The position numbers and the translations under genes are program-made. Of a stretch of 64,000 nt of DNA, positions 39,551 to 48,313 are shown piece after piece. The stretch spans positions 21,631-85,630 of the forward strand of contig NZ_BOMW01000059.1 in assembly GCF_016862395.1 (NCBI RefSeq), written 5' to 3'. Numbering within the stretch: position 1 is the stretch's first letter; each line of letters starts with the position of its first letter. Origin of the DNA: Actinoplanes siamensis. Its GTDB lineage: Bacteria; Actinomycetota; Actinomycetes; Mycobacteriales; Micromonosporaceae. The notes below the pieces were generated by a model. The model had not been told where the DNA came from and searched no databases. It was given only the letters and a program-made list of their open reading frames with translations.

Positions 39551-42019
39551 TCAGGCGCCGCGCAGCGTGGCGCCGAAACGGGAAGCCGTGACCGCGACCG
39601 CGGCATCCCGCGCCGCGATCGTCTCCTCGGACGTCAGCGTGCGGTCCGGGGCGCGGAACGTCAGCTTGTAGGCCAGCGACCGCTTCCCCTCCCCGAGCTG
39701 GGCCGACTCGTAGACGTCGAAGAGCGAGACCGACTCCAGCAGCTGCCCCGCGCCCTCGGCCAGAGCGGCCTGGACCTCGCCGGCCGGCACCGTCGCGTCC
39801 AGGACCAGGGCCACGTCGATCAGCGCCGGCGGGAACGTGGAGATGTGCCGGGCGTCGACGACCGGGGCGTCCGGCAGGGCGTCCAGGTCGAGCTCCATGG
39901 CGCTGGTCCGCTTCGGCAGCTCCAGCGCGGAGATCACCGCCGGGTGCAGCTCGCCCGCGTGGCCGACGACCTCGCCGTCCACCCGGATCTCCGCGCACCG
40001 GCCCGGATGCCAGGGCGCCCGCACCCCCGCGGTGACCGTGACCCGGCCGGCGGGAACGCCCGCCGCACTGAGCGCGACGCGCGCCGCCTCGACGGCGTCC
40101 GCCCAGGTCGCCGGGCGGCCCGAGCCCCACCAGCCGGCCGGTTCGGCGTCGCCGGCCAGGGCCGCGGCCAGGTGCCACGGCTGCTCCGGGACGATGGCGT
40201 TGGCCTGCGCCCACTCCTCGGCGGTGGGGGGCCTGTCCACGCCCAGCACCGGCGGCGCGGTCGCGGTCAGGTGCGGCAGGAACACCGTGCCGGCCTCGAA
40301 GAGCGCGACGTCCCGATGGCCGCGGCCCAGGTTGCGCTTGAGCGTGCCGAGCAGCGGCCCGAGCAGGTTGGTCCGCAGCAGCGGCTCCTCCTCGGAGAGC
40401 GGGTTGGTCAGCCGCGCCGCGCTGCGCCGCGGGTCGTCGGCGGGCAGGCCGAGCTGGTCCGCGACACCGGGCGCGACGAACGGGTAGGACAGCACCTCGA
40501 CGTAGCCGTTCTCGGCCAGCGCGCGGCCGATCGAACGGCGCCGGCGCTGCGCCGGGGTGAGGCCGTTGCTGGCGCCGGTGGGCGGCAGCACGCTCGGGAT
40601 GTCGTTGTAGCCGCCCAGCCGCGCCACCTCCTCGACCAGGTCGATCGGGGTCAGCAGGTCGGGCCGCCAGGTCGGCGGGACGACGTCGCTGCCGGCCACC
40701 GTGCAGCCGACAGCGGTCAGCAGTTCGGCGATCCGGTCCGGCCCGTAAGGCAGACCGATGATCCGGGACGGCAGGTCGGCCGGCAGGTGGATGGCGGCGG
40801 GCGGGGCCACGTGGTCGAGGTCGAGGACGCGCTCGTCGACGGTGCCGCCGGCGTGCTCGACCAGGATCGCGACGGCCCGCTCCAGCGCCGGCAGGGTGAG
40901 CTGCGGGTCGACGCCGCGCTCCCAGCGCTTGGCCGCCTCGCTGAACAGCTTGTGCCGCCGGGCGGTGCGACCGACCATCACCGGGTCCCAGTGGGCGGCC
41001 TCGAGCAGCACGTCGACCGTGCCCTCCTGCCACTCACTGGTCTCGCCGCCCATCACCGCGGCCAGCGAGATCGGGCCGGTCTCGTCGCAGATCACCATGT
41101 CCTCGGCGTCGAGCACCCGCGCGACGCCGTCCAGGGTGGTCAGCTTCTCGCCCGGCCGGGCGCGCCGCACGACCAGCCCGCCGCTCAGCCGCTGCAGGTC
41201 GAAGACGTGCATCGGCTGGCCGAGTTCGAGCATCAGGTAGTTGGTGATGTCGACAGGCAGCGAGATGGCCCGGATGCCGGCCTGGATCAGGCGGCGCTGC
41301 ATCCACTCCGGCGACTGCGCGGCCGGGTCGATGCCGCGTACGACGCGCGCCGAGTACCGGTCACACCCGACGGTGTCCTCGACGGCGACCGGCCACGGCG
41401 AGTCGGCGGTGGCCGCCTGGAAGGGCAGGGCCGCCGGATCGGTGTACGCGACGCCGAAGTGCGTCGCCAGTTCCCGGGCGATGCCCCGGACGCTCATCTC
41501 GTACCCGCGGTCCGGCGTGACCTCCACCTCGACCAGCACGTCGTCGAGCCCGACCACCGGCCGCGCGTCGCTGCCCGGCGCCGCCGCGCCCACCGGCAGC
41601 ACGATGATGCCGGAGTGGTCGCCGGAGAGCCCGAGCTCGGCGGCGGAGCAGATCATGCCGTGCGAGTTGCGCCCGTACGTCTTCCGGGCGCCGATCCGGA
41701 AGCCGCCCGGCAGCTCCCCGCCGGGCAGGACGACCACCACGAGGTCGCCCTCGGCGAAGTTGCGGGCGCCGCAGACGATCTCCTGCGGCGTGTCCCGGCC
41801 GACGTCCACGGTGCAGAACCGGATCGGCTTCTTGAACCCGGTCAGCTCCTCGATGGTCAGCACCCGGCCGACGACCAGGTCGCCCTGGACGGTGGCGGCC
41901 TGGTCGACGATCGACTCGACCTCCATGCCGAGGTTGGTCAGCGCCAGGTCGAGCCGCTCGGCGGTGAGGTCCGCGGGCAGCTCGACGTACTCGCGCAGCC
42001 ACGACAGTGACGTCTTCAT
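39551..42019 (-). CDS. pheT: phenylalanine-tRNA ligase beta subunit
   Basis: An 822-residue subunit of the alpha2-beta2 enzyme that charges tRNA-Phe. Domain order is the usual one: N-terminal EMAP/tRNA-binding domain (about 40-155, VVGRVLTIEEL, CGARNFAEGD), B3/B4 editing domain (about 215-390, VDITNYLMLELGQPMHVFDL), B5, the catalytic-like core (RRDVALFEAG variants) and a C-terminal FDX-ACB anticodon-binding domain (PPALIDVALVLDATVPAGE). Four bases separate it from pheS. Confidence 0.97.
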   Translation of the reverse strand: MKTSLSWLREYVELPADLTAERLDLALTNLGMEVESIVDQAATVQGDLVVGRVLTIEELTGFKKPIRFCTVDVGRDTPQEIVCGARNFAEGDLVVVVLPGGELPGGFRIGARKTYGRNSHGMICSAAELGLSGDHSGIIVLPVGAAAPGSDARPVVGLDDVLVEVEVTPDRGYEMSVRGIARELATHFGVAYTDPAALPFQAATADSPWPVAVEDTVGCDRYSARVVRGIDPAAQSPEWMQRRLIQAGIRAISLPVDITNYLMLELGQPMHVFDLQRLSGGLVVRRARPGEKLTTLDGVARVLDAEDMVICDETGPISLAAVMGGETSEWQEGTVDVLLEAAHWDPVMVGRTARRHKLFSEAAKRWERGVDPQLTLPALERAVAILVEHAGGTVDERVLDLDHVAPPAAIHLPADLPSRIIGLPYGPDRIAELLTAVGCTVAGSDVVPPTWRPDLLTPIDLVEEVARLGGYNDIPSVLPPTGASNGLTPAQRRRRSIGRALAENGYVEVLSYPFVAPGVADQLGLPADDPRRSAARLTNPLSEEEPLLRTNLLGPLLGTLKRNLGRGHRDVALFEAGTVFLPHLTATAPPVLGVDRPPTAEEWAQANAIVPEQPWHLAAALAGDAEPAGWWGSGRPATWADAVEAARVALSAAGVPAGRVTVTAGVRAPWHPGRCAEIRVDGEVVGHAGELHPAVISALELPKRTSAMELDLDALPDAPVVDARHISTFPPALIDVALVLDATVPAGEVQAALAEGAGQLLESVSLFDVYESAQLGEGKRSLAYKLTFRAPDRTLTSEETIAARDAAVAVTASRFGATLRGA

Positions 42020-42023
42020 CGCG

Positions 42024-43085
42024 TCAGGACTCCATTCCGAAGTTCGTGGTGAACCGCACGTCGCCCTCGACCATGTCGTGCATGTCGCTCACGCCGTTGC
42101 GGAACATCAGGGTCCGCTCGACACCCATGCCGAAGGCGAACCCGGAGTACTTGGCCGGGTCGATGCCGCAGGCGGTGAGCACCCGCGGGTTGACCATGCC
42201 GCAGCCGCCCCACTCCACCCAGCGCGGCCCGTCCCGGTGCTGGGCGAACCAGACGTCGAACTCCGCGGAGGGCTCGGTGAACGGGAAGTAGTGCGGCCGC
42301 CAGCGGGTCCGCGCGTCCGGGCCGAACATCGCCCGGGCGAAGTGGTCGAGCGTGCCGCGCAGGTGGGCCATCGTGATGCCCTCGTCGATGACCAGGCCCT
42401 CGATCTGGTGGAAGACCGGGCTGTGGGTGGCGTCCAGTTCGTCGGTCCGGTACGCCCGGCCGGGGCTGACGATGTGGATCGGCGGCGTCCGGGTGAGCAT
42501 GGTGCGTACCTGGCCGGGCGACGTGTGGGTGCGCATCACCAGGCCGGGCAGGTCCACGAAGAACGTGTCGGAGGCGCCGCGCACCGGGTTGTCCGGGCCG
42601 ATGTTGAGCGCGTCGAAGTTGGCCCACTCCAGCTCCAGCTCGGGACCGTCGACGATGTCGTAGCCCATGCCGACGAAGACGTCGCCCATGTGCTCCATCA
42701 GCGTGGTCAGCGGGTGGCGGGCGCCGCGCGGGCGGCGGGTCCACGGCAGGGTGACGTCGACCCGCTCCTCGACCAGCACCCGGGCGGCCCGGTCGGCCTC
42801 GAGCTCGGCGAGGCGCGCGTCGTAGGCGCCCTGGACGGCCTGCCGCGCCACGTTGACGCGCTTGCCGGCGTCGGACTTGGCGGCCGGCGGCAGGGAGCCG
42901 ATCTCCCGGCGGGCCAGCGACACGGGCGAGCGGTCGCCGAGGTGCGCCGGCTTCAGCGCCGCCAGGGCGTCGAGGTCGGTGGCCCGCGCGAACGCCTTCT
43001 CGGCGTCGGCGACGGCGGCCTCGAGCGATTCCGGCGCCAGCAGGACGGCCTGCTTCGGATCGTACGGATCGTTGCGGTAGGACAT
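42024..43085 (-). CDS. pheS: phenylalanine-tRNA ligase alpha subunit
   Basis: A 353-residue class II synthetase catalytic subunit. N-terminal coiled coil (residues 15-90), then motif 2 in THTSPGQVRTM and FHQIEGLVID, and motif 3 in GFAFGMGVERTLM. The ATG at 43085 gives the usual length; further upstream residues are not conserved in style. Operon pheS-pheT. Confidence 0.97.
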   Translation of the reverse strand: MSYRNDPYDPKQAVLLAPESLEAAVADAEKAFARATDLDALAALKPAHLGDRSPVSLARREIGSLPPAAKSDAGKRVNVARQAVQGAYDARLAELEADRAARVLVEERVDVTLPWTRRPRGARHPLTTLMEHMGDVFVGMGYDIVDGPELELEWANFDALNIGPDNPVRGASDTFFVDLPGLVMRTHTSPGQVRTMLTRTPPIHIVSPGRAYRTDELDATHSPVFHQIEGLVIDEGITMAHLRGTLDHFARAMFGPDARTRWRPHYFPFTEPSAEFDVWFAQHRDGPRWVEWGGCGMVNPRVLTACGIDPAKYSGFAFGMGVERTLMFRNGVSDMHDMVEGDVRFTTNFGMES

Positions 43086-43183
43086 GGTCGGGCGAACTCC
43101 CTCACACCGGATTTGCCATCGGGCAGTGTACGGAGGCACGGCTGAGCCGCAGCCCGCCGGTCGGGAGGGTTCGCGCAGATGCG

Positions 43184-43253
43184 TCAGATCCGGCGCCCGC
43201 GACCAGCGGGCCGGATAAACAGTTCCCTCGGACCTGACATGGCGGCCAGTCTA
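43184..43253 (-). promoter_or_regulatory. candidate pheST promoter with leaderless 18-codon reading frame
   Basis: TAGACT (minus strand, 43248-43253) matches the -10 pattern and is followed by seven bases and an ATG (43240) opening an 18-codon frame ending at 43184 (MSGPRELFIRPAGRGRRI). Such leaderless short frames occur upstream of actinobacterial genes. It contains a single Phe codon, so classical Phe attenuation is not supported. A further 98 bases separate it from pheS. Confidence 0.35.
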
Positions 43254-43257
43254 CCCC

Positions 43258-44031
43258 TCAGCGTTGGGCGCGGGCACTCGCGTAGAGACAGACGGCGGCC
43301 GCCGCGGCGAGGTTGAGGCTCTCCGCGCCGCCGTGGATCGGCACGCGCACCCGCCGGTCCGCGCTCGCCAGCAGGGTGTCCGGGAGGCCGTGCGCCTCGG
43401 AGCCGAACAGCCACGCGGTCGGCCCGCTCAGCAGGCCGCCGTCGAGCAGCGAGTCCACGTCGTCGGAGCCGGTCCCGCTGGTCGCCAGCACCTGCAGGCC
43501 GGAGTCCTGCAGCAGGCCGAGCACGTCGAGCGGGGCGCGCACCACGTCCACGTGGAAGAGCGAGCCGGCCGAGGCCCGTACACACTTGCCGTTGTACGGA
43601 TCGACCGCGTCCCCCGCGAAGATCACCGCTTCGGCGCCGGCCGCGTCGGCGGTGCGCAGCACCGTGCCGGCGTTGCCCGGGTCCCGGATCCCGGCGAGCA
43701 CCGCGACCAGCTTGGGCTGCTTGGCCAGCGCCGCGGCGATCGGCACGTGCACCTGCTCGCAGAGCGCGACCAGGCCCTGCGGGCTGACCGTCTCGGCGAG
43801 CGCGGCCAGGGCCTCGTCGGTGACCGGCGAGACCTCGGGCGCCTGCGCGGCGAGTTCGGCGTGCCGGTCCAGTCCGGCCGGGGTGCCGAACAGTTCGAGC
43901 ACGGCGCCGGCGGCGAGGGCCTCGCGCACGGCCTGCGGCCCTTCGGCGAGGAACCGGCCCGCCTGGTCCCGGTCCTTGCGGCGCTGCAGGCGCCGGGCCG
44001 CGACGATGCGAGGGGTACGAGGAGTGAACAT
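43258..44031 (-). CDS. SpoU/TrmH-family RNA 2'-O-methyltransferase
   Basis: A 257-residue SPOUT methyltransferase. The N-terminal substrate-binding domain (GRFLAEGPQAVREALAAG) precedes the knotted catalytic domain with motif 1 LAGIRDPGNAGTVLRTADAAGA, motif 2 WLFGSEAHGLP and motif 3 VPIHGGAESLNLAAAAAVCLY. It is similar to RlmB/TsnR-type 23S rRNA enzymes; exact target unknown. It starts 20 bp after a strong terminator downstream of rplT, so expression may depend on read-through or its own promoter. Confidence 0.9.
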   Translation of the reverse strand: MFTPRTPRIVAARRLQRRKDRDQAGRFLAEGPQAVREALAAGAVLELFGTPAGLDRHAELAAQAPEVSPVTDEALAALAETVSPQGLVALCEQVHVPIAAALAKQPKLVAVLAGIRDPGNAGTVLRTADAAGAEAVIFAGDAVDPYNGKCVRASAGSLFHVDVVRAPLDVLGLLQDSGLQVLATSGTGSDDVDSLLDGGLLSGPTAWLFGSEAHGLPDTLLASADRRVRVPIHGGAESLNLAAAAAVCLYASARAQR

Positions 44032-44054
44032 CTGCTCCGACTCTGGAACGGGAA

Positions 44055-44080
44055 ACGCCCCCCGATCTCTCGGGGGGCGT
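44055..44080 (-). terminator. terminator downstream of rplT
   Basis: ACGCCCCCCGA and TCGGGGGGCGT pair perfectly over 11 bp with a four-base loop, followed on the minus strand by TTTCCCGTT. It closes the infC-rpmI-rplT operon. Confidence 0.85.
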
Positions 44081-44098
44081 CTCGGAAAACGTGCGGAC

Positions 44099-44491
44099 TC
44101 AGGCAGCCTGAGCGGCGGCGCCGCCGGTGCCCTCGGCCGCGACGGCCGCGCGGGCGACCTCGACGATGGCCGCGAACGCGGTCGCGTCGTTGACCGCCAG
44201 GTCGGCCAGGATCTTGCGGTCGACCTCGACCTCAGCCAGCTTCAGACCCTGGATGAGGCGGTTGTAGGTCAGGCCGTTGGCCCGGGCCGCCGCGTTGATG
44301 CGCGTAATCCACAGCTGGCGGAAGTCGCCCTTGCGGTCACGGCGGTCGCGGTACGAGTACTGCATCGAGTGCAGCACCTGCTCCTTGGCCTTGCGGTACA
44401 GCCGGGAGCGCTGACCGCGGTAGCCGCTCGCGGTCTCGAGCAGGGTGCGGCGCTTCTTCTGGGCGTTTACCGCCCGCTTGACGCGTGCCAT
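44099..44491 (-). CDS. rplT: 50S ribosomal protein L20
   Basis: A 130-residue early-assembly protein of the large subunit that binds 23S rRNA. MARVKRAVNAQKKRRT and YRGQRSRLYRKAKEQ are the basic N-terminal rRNA-binding tail; LWITRINAAARANGLTYNRL is the globular signature. A short acidic/Ala-rich C-terminal tail (EGTGGAAAQAA) is typical of actinobacteria. TAAGGAG precedes the ATG. Confidence 0.98.
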   Translation of the reverse strand: MARVKRAVNAQKKRRTLLETASGYRGQRSRLYRKAKEQVLHSMQYSYRDRRDRKGDFRQLWITRINAAARANGLTYNRLIQGLKLAEVEVDRKILADLAVNDATAFAAIVEVARAAVAAEGTGGAAAQAA

Positions 44492-44529
44492 TTCTGTTAC
44501 TCCTTACAGGGGAACGTGTCAGGCGCGCG

Positions 44530-44724
44530 TCAGCGGCCCAGAAGCTTCTTCACACGGGCGGTGTCCGCCTTGGCCACGACCACAGTGCCGGTCATCCGGC
44601 GCGTAACGTGGGAGGACTTGTGCTCCAGCAGGTGGCGCTTGCCGGCCTGCTCCCGCACGATCTTGCCCTTGCCGGTGACCTTCACCCGCTTACCCATGCC
44701 GGTGTGGCTCTTCATCTTCGGCAC
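44530..44724 (-). CDS. rpmI: 50S ribosomal protein L35
   Basis: A 64-residue basic protein of the large subunit: MPKMKSHTGMGKRVKVTGKG and LEHKSSHVTRR are the L35 signature. GTG start; GAAAGAGG lies upstream. Located between infC and rplT as is usual. Confidence 0.98.
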   Translation of the reverse strand: MPKMKSHTGMGKRVKVTGKGKIVREQAGKRHLLEHKSSHVTRRMTGTVVVAKADTARVKKLLGR

Positions 44725-44782
44725 TTAGAACGCCTCTTTCTGATCTTTCCCCGCTACCCGGGGGGACACGGGGAAAATCTGT

Positions 44783-45409
44783 CTATTCTGCGGTGCTGTC
44801 GGCAGTGGCGGCCGGCGGAACCTCGGCACCGTCGCCCTCGCGCTGCTCACGGACGGGCTTTCCGCCGGCCGCGGTGGCGGCGACCGCGGCGGCCTTGGTG
44901 GCCCGGTGCGGTGCCAGCACCATGATCATGTTCCGGCCGTCCTGCTTCGGGCTGGCCTCCACGAAGCCCAGCTCGGAGATCTCCTCGCTGAGCCGGCGGA
45001 GAAGCCGGAAGCCCAGCTCGGGGCGGCTCTGCTCGCGGCCGCGGAACATGATCGTCACCTTGACCTTGTCGCCCGCCTTGAGGAACCGCACCACGTGACC
45101 CTTCTTGGTCTCGTAGTCGTGCGGGTCGATCTTCGGCCGAAGCTTCATTTCCTTGATGACGGTCTGCTGCTGGTTGCGCCGCGCTTCGCGGGCCTTCAGT
45201 GCGCTCTCGTACTTGAACTTGCCGAAGTCCATGAGCTTGCACACCGGCGGCCGGGCCATCGGAGCAACCTCGACCAGGTCCAGGTCCACGTCCGCGGCCA
45301 GTTGGAGCGCGCGCTCGAGCGGCACGATGCCGACCTGCTCACCCTCCGGACCGACCAGACGGACCTCACGAGCCCGGATCTGTTCGTTCACGCGTGGTTC
45401 GACGCTGAT
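44783..45409 (-). CDS. infC: translation initiation factor IF-3, AUC start
   Basis: A 208-residue factor that keeps ribosomal subunits apart and checks the start codon. The family N-terminus ISVEPRVNEQIR begins with an isoleucine codon ATC at 45409, preceded by GAGGAGG at proper distance, whereas the in-frame GTG at 45391 would lose six conserved residues and has no such site. Non-canonical starts (AUU in E. coli) let IF-3 repress itself. N-domain: VCKLMDFGKFKYE; linker KNQQQ-like ARRNQQQTVIKEMKLRP; C-domain: VRFLKAGDKVKVTIMFRGRE. The C-terminus has an Ala/Glu-rich extension. Confidence 0.95.
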   Translation of the reverse strand: MSVEPRVNEQIRAREVRLVGPEGEQVGIVPLERALQLAADVDLDLVEVAPMARPPVCKLMDFGKFKYESALKAREARRNQQQTVIKEMKLRPKIDPHDYETKKGHVVRFLKAGDKVKVTIMFRGREQSRPELGFRLLRRLSEEISELGFVEASPKQDGRNMIMVLAPHRATKAAAVAATAAGGKPVREQREGDGAEVPPAATADSTAE

Positions 45410-45701
45410 GGGGCCTCCTCAGAACGTACCTATATCTGCCAATGTCGGTCGGCCCCGGTCCACCGTTCCCCGCAGACGGCGGGAACGGCCGGGAAAGCAG
45501 AAGGCCTCGAGGTGCGCTTTCGCGCACGCCGAGGCCCGCTCGACCGGTCATCGACGTCCATGGGAGGACGCGCCCCGGACAGGAAATATTCCCTGTTCGG
45601 ATGACCGGACCCGGCCACAGTCGGTGACTCGGGTGGGAACCGGCGGGCTCCTCTTTCGCGCCCAGCACGAGGCTGGACGTGGTCGACTGCCCGCCAGTCT
45701 A
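45410..45701 (-). promoter_or_regulatory. structured leader and promoter of infC-rpmI-rplT
   Basis: A -10-like TAGACT (minus strand, 45696-45701) would give a leader of about 280 nt. It contains complementary segments CCGGTCAT (45545-45552 region) and ATGACCGG (near 45600) that could pair over a smaller stem, and then a strong hairpin, GGCCTCG...CGAGGCC with inner TGCGC/GCGCA (45503-45535), followed on the minus strand by TTCTGCTTTCCC. The last hairpin resembles an attenuator terminator. Feedback by IF-3 or L20 is known in other bacteria; here it is inferred. No gene is seen in 45702-45758. Confidence 0.55.
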
Positions 45702-45758
45702 CCAGGCCGCCGCGCCGGTCCGGGTACGCCCTCCCGGGCCCTCCGGCCGGTGCGCCGG

Positions 45759-46214
45759 TCAGGCCTGGGCGGCCGAGTGCAGGGCCCGCAGCGTACGCAC
45801 CCCGTCCACCGCGTAGTCCTTGTCGACCGCCTGCAGCGCGTGGATCGACACCTGCTCGTCATCGAGCAGCTCCAGCGACGCCCAGGCCGCGTTGCGGTCG
45901 AAGCGCACCGCGCGCACCACGCTCCACGGCAGGTCGTAGCCGCCGACCACGTTGCGCACGTGCACGCCCTGGTCGTCGGCGGTGACCCGGGGCCGGCAGA
46001 ACGCCAGGATGCCCAGCGCGATCAGCACGCCCAGGCCGATCATGGCGGCCTGGTCGCCACGCTGGAAACTGCCCGAGCCGACCTGGCCGGCGTTCTCGAA
46101 ACCGGCCTGTCCGTGCAGCCCGAAGCTGAGCGCTGTGAACAGCACCACCACGCCGAGCGCCAGCGAGCCGGCGACCCAGCGGATCTTCTGCGGGCGGAAA
46201 GCTACGTCACTCAT
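45759..46214 (-). CDS. PH-domain-like membrane protein
   Basis: A 151-residue protein with two membrane helices (WVAGSLALGVVVLFTALSF and AAMIGLGVLIALGILAFC) followed by a cytoplasmic domain with strands GVHVRNVVGGYDLPWSVVRAVRFD and ASLELLDDEQVSIHALQAVD, the pattern of bacterial PH-like (bPH2/DUF2581-type) proteins often found near his genes in actinobacteria. Function unknown. The ATG shares a base with the hisG stop (TGATG). Confidence 0.8.
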   Translation of the reverse strand: MSDVAFRPQKIRWVAGSLALGVVVLFTALSFGLHGQAGFENAGQVGSGSFQRGDQAAMIGLGVLIALGILAFCRPRVTADDQGVHVRNVVGGYDLPWSVVRAVRFDRNAAWASLELLDDEQVSIHALQAVDKDYAVDGVRTLRALHSAAQA

Positions 46215-47056
46215 CACAACCTGCAATTCGCGATGTCCGTCACCAGGATGGCACGCGCGCCGAGCTCGTACAGCTCGTCCATCACCTTGTGCACCTGGCT
46301 GCGCTGGACCATCGCCTGCACGGCCACCCAGCCCTCGCGGTGCAGCGGGGAGACCGTCGGCGACTCGATGCCCGGGGTCAGCGCGGTGGCCTGATCGAGC
46401 AGGTCGGCGCGGACGTCGTAGGCGAGCATCACGAAACTGCGGGCCACCAGCACGCCGTGCAGCCGCCGCAGCAGCTGGGTGGCGCCGGCCGGGGGCTCGA
46501 TCCGCCGTCCGATCAGGATCGCCGACGAGCGCATCAGCGGCTCGCCGAGCGTCACCAGGCCGGCCTGGCGCAGCGTCGCACCGGTTTCCACGACGTCGGC
46601 GATCAGGTCGGCGACGCCGAGCCGGACCGCGTTCTCCACAGCGCCGTCCAGGCGGACCACGTCCGCCTTCAGCTCGTGCTCGGCCAGATAACTGCCGACC
46701 ACGCCGGGGTACGCGGTGGCGATCCGCTTGCCGCCGATCTGGTCCACCGAGGTCAGCGTCCCGGCCGGGGCGGCCCAGCGGAACGTGGCGCCGCCGAAGT
46801 TCAGGTCGAGCAGCTCGGTGGCCGGCACCCCGGAGTCGACCAGCAGGTCCCGGCCGGTGATGCCGAGATCCAGATCGCCCGAGCCGACGTACGTGGCGAT
46901 GTCGCGTGGCCGCAGGTAGAAGAACTCGACGTTGTTGGCTTCGTCACGGCAGACCAGGTCTTTGGGGTCGGTGCGCTGACGGTAACCGGCGTCCTTCAGC
47001 ATCTGCGAGGCCGGCGCGGAGAGGGTGCCCTTGTTCGGAATGGCGATGCGCAGCAT
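46214..47056 (-). CDS. hisG: ATP phosphoribosyltransferase, long form
   Basis: A 280-residue enzyme condensing ATP and PRPP, the first and regulated step of histidine synthesis. MLRIAIPNKGTLSAPASQML, LGITGRDLLVD and ADVVETGATLRQAGL (PRPP binding) mark the catalytic domains; the C-terminal about 80 residues (GIESPTVSPLHREGWVAVQ) are the ACT-like domain that binds histidine, so this is the self-sufficient long form not needing HisZ. Located 42 bp after hisE. Confidence 0.96.
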   Translation of the reverse strand: MLRIAIPNKGTLSAPASQMLKDAGYRQRTDPKDLVCRDEANNVEFFYLRPRDIATYVGSGDLDLGITGRDLLVDSGVPATELLDLNFGGATFRWAAPAGTLTSVDQIGGKRIATAYPGVVGSYLAEHELKADVVRLDGAVENAVRLGVADLIADVVETGATLRQAGLVTLGEPLMRSSAILIGRRIEPPAGATQLLRRLHGVLVARSFVMLAYDVRADLLDQATALTPGIESPTVSPLHREGWVAVQAMVQRSQVHKVMDELYELGARAILVTDIANCRL

Positions 47057-47098
47057 GGACGTGCTCCTTCGTTCTCAACGGACGGATAGGGGCGCACG

Positions 47099-47362
47099 TC
47101 AGAGATGTCGGTACACGTCCTTGAGTTCGAGACCGGTGGCGATCATCAGGACTTGTGCCTGGTAGAGCAGCTGCGAGATCTCCTCGGCCGCCCGCTGGGG
47201 GCCCTCGTGCTCGGCGGCCATCCAGGACTCGGCCGCCTCCTCGACGACCTTCTTCCCGATGAAGTGGACTCCGCGTTCGAGCGCGGCGACCGTGCCCGAA
47301 CCGGGGGTCTGTTCCGCCGCCTTGCGCTGCAACTCGGCGAACAGTTCTTCGAACGTCTTCAC
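47099..47362 (-). CDS. hisE: phosphoribosyl-ATP pyrophosphatase
   Basis: An 87-residue MazG-like all-alpha enzyme for the second step of histidine synthesis. FEELFAELQRKA, GKKVVEEAAESWMAAEHEG (metal-binding EExxE-type motif) and AEEISQLLYQAQVLMIATGL are characteristic. GTG start. It is divergent from the amino-acid transporter genes across 78 bp. Confidence 0.96.
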   Translation of the reverse strand: MKTFEELFAELQRKAAEQTPGSGTVAALERGVHFIGKKVVEEAAESWMAAEHEGPQRAAEEISQLLYQAQVLMIATGLELKDVYRHL

Positions 47363-47440
47363 GGGAGACGATTGTTGCAGCTCATTACGGTCCGACTACG
47401 AACGGCCCCAGCCCGTGGGACGTCTCCTAAGCTGCCCGGC

Positions 47441-48313
47441 ATGGTCAGCCGTTTCACCCCCCTCCTCGTCGGCGGCGCCACGCTCGCGCTCGCCACCGTC
47501 ACGGCCTGCTCCCCGGTCGAGGACGACACCACCACGTCCGCATCCCCCTCCTCCTCCGCCGCTGACGCCTGCCCCTCCGGGGCGCTCGGCACCGTCACGT
47601 CCGGCAAGATCACGATCGGTACCGACAACCCGGCGTACCAGCCGTGGTTCTCCGACAACAAGCCGGCCAGCGGCAAGGGCTTCGAGTCCGCGGTCGCCTA
47701 CGAGGTCGCCAAGCGCCTCGGCTACACCCCGGAGAACGTCGTCTGGACGTCTGTGACGTTCAACAACGCCATCGCGCCCGGCCCCAAGACGTTCGACTTC
47801 GACATCAACCAGTTCTCCATCACCGACGAGCGCAAGCAGGCGGTCGACTTCTCCTCGCCGTACTACCTGGTCCGGCAGACCGTGATCACCACGAAGAAGT
47901 CGAAGATCGCGGACGCCGGCTCGCTGGCCGACCTGGCCGGCGCGAAGCTGGGCGCCCAGGTCGGCACCACCAGCTACCAGGCGATCACCGACATCATCAA
48001 GCCGTCCGCCAAGCCGTCGGTGTTCAACACCAACGACGACGCCAAGGCCGCGCTGGAGAACGGCACCGTCGACGGCATCGTGGTGGACCTGCCCACCGCG
48101 TTCTACATGACGGCCGCGGAGCTGAAGGACGGCGTGATCCTCGGCCAGCTCGGCCAGGTCGGCGTGCCCGAGCAGTTCGGCCTGGTGCTGGACAAGGGCT
48201 CGAAGCTGACCGGCTGCGTCAGCAAGGCGGTCGACCAGCTGCGCCAGGACGGCACCCTCGCGGTCCTGGAGAAGACCTGGCTGTCCGACGCCGGAGCACC
48301 CGAGCTCAAGTGA
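47441..48313 (+). CDS. polar amino-acid ABC transporter substrate-binding lipoprotein
   Basis: A 290-residue extracellular binding protein. The signal peptide ends in a lipobox with Cys23 (LATVTAC), then a Ser/Thr linker. The family 3 solute-binding fold is seen in ITIGTDNPAYQPWF, FDFDINQFSITDERKQAVDFSSPYY, GAKLGAQVGTTSYQAI and PEQFGLVLDKGS. Amino-acid specificity cannot be read. TAAGCT ends seven bases before the ATG, suggesting leaderless transcription. The stop overlaps the next start (GTGA). Confidence 0.92.
   Translation: MVSRFTPLLVGGATLALATVTACSPVEDDTTTSASPSSSAADACPSGALGTVTSGKITIGTDNPAYQPWFSDNKPASGKGFESAVAYEVAKRLGYTPENVVWTSVTFNNAIAPGPKTFDFDINQFSITDERKQAVDFSSPYYLVRQTVITTKKSKIADAGSLADLAGAKLGAQVGTTSYQAITDIIKPSAKPSVFNTNDDAKAALENGTVDGIVVDLPTAFYMTAAELKDGVILGQLGQVGVPEQFGLVLDKGSKLTGCVSKAVDQLRQDGTLAVLEKTWLSDAGAPELK

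Noticed and set aside
43086..43257. T-box leader upstream of pheS
   Set aside because: No T-box sequence or specifier-loop structure is recognisable.
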